From Gammaproteobacteria bacterium (GTDB taxonomy: Bacteria; Pseudomonadota; Gammaproteobacteria; Pseudomonadales; Azotimanducaceae), in assembly GCA_030425195.1 (NCBI GenBank), contig JAUIAV010000002.1, positions 124,001 through 188,000 of the forward strand: DNA of 64,000 nucleotides. Direction: 5' to 3'. The notes beneath the pieces were generated by a model, which was not told the DNA's origin, made no database searches, and saw only the letters and a program-made list of their open reading frames with translations. The position numbers and the translations under genes were made by a program. Shown piece by piece: positions 58,782 through 64,000 of the stretch. Numbering within the stretch: the stretch's first letter is position 1; each line of letters opens with the position of its first letter.

Positions 58782-58976
58782 TCAGTCGTCCTCGCTTCTG
58801 ACGTTGACGGCGGGACCGTCCTCGGCCGCCGTCACGTCCATCACGATGGGACGGCAGCAGACCGAGCAGTCTTCCACGTATTCCTGATGATCCACGCTGA
58901 GATCAACGATGACCTCGATGATCTCGCCGCAGTACGGACAGTAGATGCGGGTCAGCTCACTGGTGAAGTCCGTCAT
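58782..58976 (-). CDS. Small CPXCG-motif cysteine-rich protein
   Basis: A 64-residue protein with two Cys pairs, YCPYCGE and CSVCCRP, in an acidic context, matching the CPXCG zinc-ribbon-like family. The order Cys-x2-Cys ... Cys-x2-Cys-Cys fits a zinc site. Function of the family is unknown. It starts 2 bases after the stop of the ThDP enzyme and is likely co-transcribed with it. Confidence 0.85.
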   Translation of the reverse strand: MTDFTSELTRIYCPYCGEIIEVIVDLSVDHQEYVEDCSVCCRPIVMDVTAAEDGPAVNVRSEDD

Positions 58977-58978
58977 CG

Positions 58979-60640
58979 TTACGCCCGCTTGCCGGAAATT
59001 TCACTTAAGGTGGCGGTCGGAGTGATGGCTTCCGGGTCCAGCTTCAGATGCAGCAGAGCAGGCGTTCCCGCGCTGAGGGCGGCTTCGAGGGCCGGGCCGA
59101 ATGCTTCCGTGGTGGAGACAGTCGCACCATAGGCGCCGTATGCCCTGGCAAGGGCGGCAAAGTCCGGGTTGACGATGTCCGTGGCCACGGTGCGGTGTGG
59201 AAAACGCCGTTCCTGATGCATGCGGATGGTGCCGTACATGCCGTTGTCCACCACGAGAATGATGACGTTGACGCCGTACTGGGCGGCGGTGCCGAGCTCC
59301 TGACCGGTCATCTGAAAGCATCCGTCACCCGCCATGCAGATCACGGGTCGATCCGGGAAGCGGAGCTTGGCCGCGACGGCCGCCGGCATGCCGTAGCCCA
59401 TGGAGCCGGAGGTGGGGGCGAGCTGGGTGCCGTAGGCCCGGAAGCGGAAATACCGGTGTATCCAGGTGGCGTAGTTGCCGGCGCCGTTGGTGATGATGGC
59501 GTCGTCGGGCAGCATCGAGCGCAGCTGCCCGATCACCTGGCCCATCTGCAGGCCGCCCGGAATCACCGGCGGCTGACCGGACCAGGCCTCGAAGTCCGCA
59601 TGGACGGCCTCGAGATAGTCGGATCGATCCCGGGTGCCGGTCGAAGCGGTTTCCAGCGAAGGCTGCACGGCCTGCAGCAGCGTGACCGGATGGCACCGGA
59701 TCACCTGATCCGCGAACGGGAAACGATTGCCCTCGGATGCGTGCACGTGGATGAGCTTGTGTCCCGGCCGGGCCGTCTCGAGCAGAGTGTAGCCCTGGCT
59801 GGGGATCTCCGAGAAGCGGGTGCCCATGACGAGGACGAGATCGGCCGCTTCGATTCTGGCCCGCAGCGAAGGATTGAGGCCGATGCCGCAGTCACCCGCG
59901 TAGTTCGGGTGGTCGTGATCGAACAGTTGCTGTCGCCGGAAGGTGACGGCGACGGGAAGACCCAGAGCCTCGGAGAAGGTCCGGAGCGCCCGGACTCCAT
60001 CGGCCGTCCAGCCGCTGCCACCGGCCAGAACCATGGGTGTTTCTGCAGTCTCGAGGGCAGCCAGCAGCCTGCCGATTTCGTCAGCATCGGGTGCCGGGTT
60101 GAGCGGCGGCTGGATACGGATGGCAGACAGATCCGCGGGAAGATCGTCCTGCAGGTCTTCCGGCAGCGCGACGATCACCGGCCCGGGCCGGTCCGAGGCG
60201 GCAATGTGGAAAGCGGTGCTCACCACTTCTGCCGGGTCGTCTCCCGGCGCAAGCTGAAAAACCCGTTTCGCCATACCGCCGAAAAACTTCTGGTAGTCCA
60301 CCTCCTGGAAGGCACCGCGGCCGAGCATGTCCGTGCCGACCTGGCCGACGAACAGGACCAGTGGCGTGGCGTCCTGCTCGGCCACATGCACGCCGGCGCT
60401 GGCGTTGGTCGCACCCGGACCCCGGGTCACCAGGCAGACCCCTGGGCGGCCCGTCAGTTTCGCATCGGCTTCTGCCATCATGCAGGCGCCGCCTTCCTGA
60501 CGGGCAGCGATGGTGTCGATGCCGCTGTCCCGAAGCGCATCGAGCACATTCAGATAACTTTCGCCGGGGACGCAGAAAACACGATCCACCCCGTGAGCGA
60601 CCAGGGCGTTGACGAGTCGGGCAGCAGCGGTGGTGGGCAT
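58979..60640 (-). CDS. Thiamine-diphosphate enzyme, acetolactate-synthase-like
   Basis: A 553-residue member of the acetolactate synthase/benzoylformate decarboxylase family. The catalytic Glu is in AARQEGGACMMAEADAKLTG near residue 50, and the ThDP-Mg motif is GDGCFQMTGQELGT ... VVDNGMYG near residues 435-465. The middle FAD/Rossmann-like domain has VLAGGSGWTADGV. No small regulatory subunit gene adjoins, so catabolic ALS, a decarboxylase or a related carboligase is as likely as biosynthetic IlvB. ATG with AAAGGA upstream; the track start adds 61 improbable residues. Confidence 0.85.
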   Translation of the reverse strand: MPTTAAARLVNALVAHGVDRVFCVPGESYLNVLDALRDSGIDTIAARQEGGACMMAEADAKLTGRPGVCLVTRGPGATNASAGVHVAEQDATPLVLFVGQVGTDMLGRGAFQEVDYQKFFGGMAKRVFQLAPGDDPAEVVSTAFHIAASDRPGPVIVALPEDLQDDLPADLSAIRIQPPLNPAPDADEIGRLLAALETAETPMVLAGGSGWTADGVRALRTFSEALGLPVAVTFRRQQLFDHDHPNYAGDCGIGLNPSLRARIEAADLVLVMGTRFSEIPSQGYTLLETARPGHKLIHVHASEGNRFPFADQVIRCHPVTLLQAVQPSLETASTGTRDRSDYLEAVHADFEAWSGQPPVIPGGLQMGQVIGQLRSMLPDDAIITNGAGNYATWIHRYFRFRAYGTQLAPTSGSMGYGMPAAVAAKLRFPDRPVICMAGDGCFQMTGQELGTAAQYGVNVIILVVDNGMYGTIRMHQERRFPHRTVATDIVNPDFAALARAYGAYGATVSTTEAFGPALEAALSAGTPALLHLKLDPEAITPTATLSEISGKRA

Positions 60641-60701
60641 CGGCGTCCTTTGCTGTGAGGCTCTCAGGAAGAAGACGCCCATAGTAGCCGCTTGGCCGGG
60701 G

Positions 60702-60750
60702 AAAAAAGCAGGCCCTGACGCCCGTCGCTCAGGACAGCGCGGACAGGGCC
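60702..60750 (-). terminator. Probable intrinsic terminator after the Crp/Fnr gene
   Basis: On the minus strand GGCCCTG pairs with CAGGGCC around an inner CGCT/AGCG hairpin, followed by TGC and TTTTTT. It lies within the 348-base spacer 60641-60988, about 240 bases after the Crp/Fnr stop and 62 bases before the ThDP enzyme start, so it would separate the two genes. The rest of the spacer shows a CGGAAAC/GTTTCCG hairpin at 60967-60985 and GC-rich sequence with no gene. Confidence 0.5.
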
Positions 60751-60988
60751 GCAAAGTCCCGGCACCTTTGGGGAGGGGCCTGGCGTGCCGGAGCCGGGGG
60801 TGCCGGGGTGCCCCTAAGTCCATTTAAGTGGGTCATGCACGGAACGGGTCGCCGTGTGCTTCCCTCATGAGGGCCCCCAGCCGGATCAGCATAGTGTTCA
60901 CCGCCTGCGGGCGCGGTACAAAATCACACCAGACGGCGAAGGCTTCAGACCGGAACCGGATGCGACCGGAAACGACCGGTTTCCGTGC

Positions 60989-61696
60989 TCAGCCGAACTC
61001 GCAATCGGGCAGCAGCGCCTGGAGACGGTCCCGGTCGAGGACCCACAGGCGGGATTTGTCACGCCGGATCAGTCCGGAGTCGCGCAGCACGCCGTGAATG
61101 CGGGAGACGTTTTCACGGGTGGTGCCGACCCGGCTCGCCATGTCCCGGTCGGTGATGGTGACGGGGGCATCGACATCGGCTTCCGTGAGCCTGAGAAGCT
61201 CGAGATAGACGCGGCCGCGAACGTCGTAGGAATGATATTCGAACAGACGGCTGGTCAGGCGGCGATTCAGGCGCGCGAGCCGCTTGAGAATGATGAGACC
61301 GAACTCCGGCGCGGAGCCGGCAAGGTCGAGAAACGCCTGGGCGCTCAGACTGCCGAGAACGGATTCCTCCTCGGCGACCACGTTTGCGGAACGACGCTGC
61401 CCGTCCACGGCGGAGACTTCTCCGAACATCTCGCCGGCCGGCAGGATCTGGTAGGTGAGAGACCGGCCCGTGGATCCGACCAGCGATACACGAACGGCGC
61501 CGGAGATGATGATGTAGAAATCCCGGCTGGGGTCGTTGTGCCGGACGACGGTGGTCCCCTTCTCATAGCGGTGCGTCCTGAGAGCGCCGGCCAGGCGCCT
61601 GAGCACGGACTCCGGCAGCCCTGCGAGGGATTCGACCTGAGCCAGGGTCGTCGCTGCCACGCCCTGCTCGGCAGGCGGTGGGGTCGACTGCTTCAT
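60989..61696 (-). CDS. Crp/Fnr-family transcriptional regulator
   Basis: A 235-residue regulator. The N-terminal cyclic-nucleotide-binding-like barrel runs from LAGLPESVLRRLAGALRTHRYEKGTTVVRHND through ILPAGEMFGEVSAVDGQRRSANVVAEEESVL. The C-terminal winged helix is ITDRDMASRVGTTRENVSRIHGVLRDSGLIRR. No N-terminal Cys cluster is present, so it is not an Fe-S Fnr sensor, and the phosphate-binding Arg expected for cAMP sites reads QRRSANV, leaving the ligand open. It is divergent from the small HExxE protein and DyP genes, which it may control. Confidence 0.9.
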   Translation of the reverse strand: MKQSTPPPAEQGVAATTLAQVESLAGLPESVLRRLAGALRTHRYEKGTTVVRHNDPSRDFYIIISGAVRVSLVGSTGRSLTYQILPAGEMFGEVSAVDGQRRSANVVAEEESVLGSLSAQAFLDLAGSAPEFGLIILKRLARLNRRLTSRLFEYHSYDVRGRVYLELLRLTEADVDAPVTITDRDMASRVGTTRENVSRIHGVLRDSGLIRRDKSRLWVLDRDRLQALLPDCEFG

Positions 61697-61845
61697 GCCC
61701 TGTGCTCCGTGTGAGTTTCAGACCTAGGTAGCGGATTCTGCTCGAGAATTCAAACCACCCGCGTGGCTCTCCGGTACAAGATTGCACTTCATAACCCGGA
61801 GATCGGGCGCAGAATGGCACGCCCTAGCATTCGGGAATCGAGCCG

Positions 61846-62262
61846 ATGTCGCTGCCGGACCTGGCCATCATCAACTTCAGCGCTGTGTCCGAAGGAGCCG
61901 CGCGCCGCGCCATCCGCTCGGTCAACCGGCAGGTGGTGGACGATTTCCTGCCGATCTGGGGTTCCGGCTACTACTGCAGGCTGCACCGTCGCGCCGATGA
62001 GCATGACGGCCCGTCTCAGTCCGGAGCGCCGATGATCATCGAGCCGGATCCGATACCCGCCGAGGCGGCCATCTTTCTCGTGGACAGAGCCAGGATCAAC
62101 GCGGCCCTGAGCTACTGCTCGCTGAATGCGGCCGCGCTTCCCGTGGCCTTCGTGTTCACCGACGTGGGCGACTGGACGGTCACCCTCTCGCATGAGGTGC
62201 TGGAGCTGATCGTCGATTCCACCCTCGGCTACTTTCTCGCCGAGCAATCCGAGCGGGCCTGA
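61846..62262 (+). CDS. Small protein with HExxE motif upstream of the DyP peroxidase
   Basis: A 138-residue protein of unrecognised family. It begins DLAIINFSAVSEGAARRAIRSVNRQV and ends with a zinc-ligand-like SHEVLELIVDSTLGYFL. That helix resembles the HExxE/D site of larger putative metallopeptidase-like proteins, in which a longer C-terminal part follows; here a TGA comes 11 residues later, so the protein may be naturally short or truncated. Reading past the TGA gives no conserved sequence. It precedes the DyP gene by 73 bases on the same strand. Confidence 0.55.
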   Translation: MSLPDLAIINFSAVSEGAARRAIRSVNRQVVDDFLPIWGSGYYCRLHRRADEHDGPSQSGAPMIIEPDPIPAEAAIFLVDRARINAALSYCSLNAAALPVAFVFTDVGDWTVTLSHEVLELIVDSTLGYFLAEQSERA

Positions 62263-62335
62263 ACGTTCGACGCTTGCGTCTCTGGAAGCCCTTCCACGAG
62301 ACTCTCTATCCGGAAAGCAGGGAGAGCAATCCACC

Positions 62336-64000
62336 GTGTCTGAGCCCGTGACCAGCAAGAGCCTCGCCGGCCCGTCCGAAATCTGCATGCTGATGCCCAT
62401 CAAGCCCGGATTCACGGATGCACTGGCGACACAGACCTACGAAGGCAGACTGGCCAGCTTCACCAAACTGTTCTCGGACCTCAGGGCGGTCAGCCGGGAG
62501 AGCCGGCTCAGCCGCCCGTTCTCGGACATCGTCGACCGTCTGGAGACAATCCATGGGGTCACCATCTCCATCATCGACGGCCGGCTGCTGCTCGCGGTGC
62601 ATTTCGACCGGCCCTGGGAGCCATACATCCGCATGGTCTGGGAGCAGCTGGGGCACATCTTCGATCTGATTCTGTGCAACTGTGAAGGGTATGTGGAAGC
62701 GCACCGTAACAACCTGGGCTTCGAGGCGTTCGCCGGCTGGATCCGCAGGTATCAGGTGGATACCGCCACCTTCTACATGAACAGTGCCCATACGGTGGAT
62801 GACGTCATCTACCTGGATCGTCTCGAGCGCCGTGTCCGTGCCGGCGAGACCGACCCGGTAACGCTCGCCCGTCTGAATCTCGAGACGCCACAGGCACAGG
62901 CGGCAGCCGTTCGCGCGTCGCTGACAGGCCCCGCGTACGTGGACTACCTCAAGCAGGGCGTGCAGGCCATCGCGGCCTTCCACGCGCTCACCTATCTCTA
63001 TCCCAAGGGCTCTCCGGATCACGATTATCTGCTGAGAGCGGCCCGTTCGGTGCTGCCGCCGGGCGAGTTCCCGCGGCGGGCGGACTGGCAGCCGACCCCG
63101 GAGAACCGTGCCGCGCTCGAGACCCTGCAGGGTGTCTTCTTCACGGAGCTGGACTGGTTCGAGAACTATCCGGAGAGCGGTGCCCGGCCGGCAGACCCGG
63201 AGATTCAGCTGCCCTTCGACCCGGACAATGTCCAGGGCGGCATCGCGGCGCCCTATGGGGCGAGCACGGGTCTCATGGCCCTGCTCGAAGTGAGGGATCC
63301 GGCCCGGGCACGGTGTTTCCTCGCCGGCTTTCTGCCGTCGGTGAGCTGGGGGGCTGCGGTACCGGCGGACGGCGACTGCGATCGTGTCTTCCGGAATATC
63401 GGTTTCACCGCGGGCGGGCTGGCCCGGCTCGGTCTTCCTGAATCCGAGCTCGTGAAGCTGCCGCCCGCCTTCCGCGAAGGCATGGCTGCCCGCGCAGGGC
63501 TGATTGGCGACCTCCGTTACAACCACCCGGATCACTGGACGCTGCCGGAGCGCAACTGGCCGCCCGGAGCCGACACGACGACGGATCAGCGGGTGAACGT
63601 CGAATCCGTGGATCTGGTGATACAGCTGCGTCGTATCGCCCCTGAGAGCCTGGACCGCACGACCATGGATCCCCGTCTGGTGGCCGAGCTCGAGGCACTT
63701 GCCGCGGACGCAGAGGAGGCGCTCTCTGTGCTGTCGGTCCAGCCGATGTATGCGCGCGGCGAACCGGATGCCCCCCGCGAGCACTTCGGTTTCCGGGATG
63801 GCATCAGCAATCCGCGGGTCGATCCGGACGATCCGGACGGCGAGGATGTGGTTCCGGCAGGCGACGTCTTTCTCGGCCAGCCGAACAGCCGGCAGGACCG
63901 CCATCCTGCCAGGTGGTCTGAGCCGCTGTTCAAGGAAGGCACTTTTCAGGTGATCCGCAAGCTCAGCCAGGACGTGGCGGGGCTGAATGCCGCAGTGACA
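62336..64000 (+). CDS. DyP-type haem peroxidase, 3' truncated by the window edge
   Basis: An open frame of 555 codons with GTG start and GGGAG upstream runs to the last base without a stop; it is absent from the ORF track. Near residues 484-493 it has HFGFRDGISNP, the GxxDG motif of dye-decolourising peroxidases with the catalytic Asp, preceded by FRNIGFTAGGLARLGLP and AFREGMAARAGLIGD, both family hallmarks. The distal Arg and the proximal haem His lie beyond the edge. The N-terminal 280 residues are an unusually long extension with no recognised motif. It oxidises dyes, phenolics or lignin-like substrates with H2O2; lacking a signal peptide, it is probably cytoplasmic or encapsulated. Confidence 0.88.
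   Translation, partial: MSEPVTSKSLAGPSEICMLMPIKPGFTDALATQTYEGRLASFTKLFSDLRAVSRESRLSRPFSDIVDRLETIHGVTISIIDGRLLLAVHFDRPWEPYIRMVWEQLGHIFDLILCNCEGYVEAHRNNLGFEAFAGWIRRYQVDTATFYMNSAHTVDDVIYLDRLERRVRAGETDPVTLARLNLETPQAQAAAVRASLTGPAYVDYLKQGVQAIAAFHALTYLYPKGSPDHDYLLRAARSVLPPGEFPRRADWQPTPENRAALETLQGVFFTELDWFENYPESGARPADPEIQLPFDPDNVQGGIAAPYGASTGLMALLEVRDPARARCFLAGFLPSVSWGAAVPADGDCDRVFRNIGFTAGGLARLGLPESELVKLPPAFREGMAARAGLIGDLRYNHPDHWTLPERNWPPGADTTTDQRVNVESVDLVIQLRRIAPESLDRTTMDPRLVAELEALAADAEEALSVLSVQPMYARGEPDAPREHFGFRDGISNPRVDPDDPDGEDVVPAGDVFLGQPNSRQDRHPARWSEPLFKEGTFQVIRKLSQDVAGLNAAVT

Noticed and set aside
60967-60985. CGGAAAC/GTTTCCG hairpin as the Crp/Fnr terminator
   Set aside because: No T-run follows on the minus strand; the hairpin at 60711-60750 with TTTTTT is better.
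62260-62335. Readthrough of the HExxE gene stop as a second selenoprotein
   Set aside because: The frame beyond TGA gives about 25 residues of Ser/Arg-rich sequence without conservation, then stops; no SECIS-like hairpin with proper spacing.
1-64000. CRISPR arrays, insertion sequences, tRNA or rRNA genes, prophage
   Set aside because: No regularly spaced repeats, transposase, integrase or RNA gene folds were found on reading both strands.

Overview
The window is high-GC bacterial chromosome, packed with genes on both strands. ATG/GTG/TTG starts with GGAG-type ribosome sites, YejABE-type peptide import, RND pumps, CreD, DUF1302 and DUF5916 outer-membrane barrels and glutathione-dependent enzymes all point to a Gram-negative proteobacterium. 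A gammaproteobacterium is most likely, but no rRNA or universal marker is present to settle this. I see no tRNA, rRNA, insertion sequence, prophage or CRISPR array. Many ORF-track entries, including very long ones, are antisense shadows produced by the high GC content.

Layout. 1-5.6 kb: end of an unknown gene, an MFS carrier, a PPOX flavoprotein, an outer-membrane protein, an SDR coupled to exonuclease III, and a nitroreductase. 5.7-12 kb: a five-gene oligopeptide ABC importer (two permeases, a binding lipoprotein, two ATPases). 12-20 kb: a pyrophosphatase-fold protein with a degenerate active site, a Tet-type MFS pump, an MpaB-type oxygenase, a methyltransferase, a second exonuclease III, an Lsa-like ABC-F protein preceded by a short possible leader peptide, a VOC protein and two MOSC proteins. 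20-28 kb: an RND pump with its adaptor, then a glutamine-synthetase-like ligase, a PhyH dioxygenase and a glutathionyl-hydroquinone reductase. 28-31 kb: a translationally coupled operon of membrane protein, winged-helix regulator, cis-prenyltransferase and CreD, facing an FHA protein.

32-36.5 kb holds a neat regulatory unit. A TetR gene is divergent from a leftward operon of FAD monooxygenase, MddA-like methanethiol methyltransferase, MetY and a CoA-binding protein. Three near-identical 12-bp palindromes overlay two recognisable promoters between them, and an intrinsic terminator closes the operon. 36.7-43.2 kb: a DUF3604 lipoprotein, a DUF1080 protein, RecQ, a START-domain protein and an MFS carrier. 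43.4-48.4 kb: a coupled set of thioesterase, an RND exporter fused to a LolA-like domain, and a DUF1302 barrel, which looks like a lipid-export module. 48.5-53.2 kb: an ECF sigma factor, a LysE exporter divergent from an Lrp regulator, and a SPOR/CBM9/DUF5916 barrel.

The most striking locus is 53.8-54.6 kb. A GrdB/PrdB-family protein is split in the ORF track only by an in-frame TGA. The reading frame continues with family-like sequence, and an 8-bp hairpin with a GTG loop follows the TGA at the distance expected of a bacterial SECIS. I read it as one selenoprotein. The last 10 kb carries an SDR, an O-methyltransferase, a SnoaL-like protein, an M48 peptidase lipoprotein, an enoyl-CoA hydratase, a small CPXCG protein, a ThDP enzyme, a Crp/Fnr regulator, an HExxE-containing small protein and a truncated DyP-type peroxidase that the ORF track missed because it runs off the edge.
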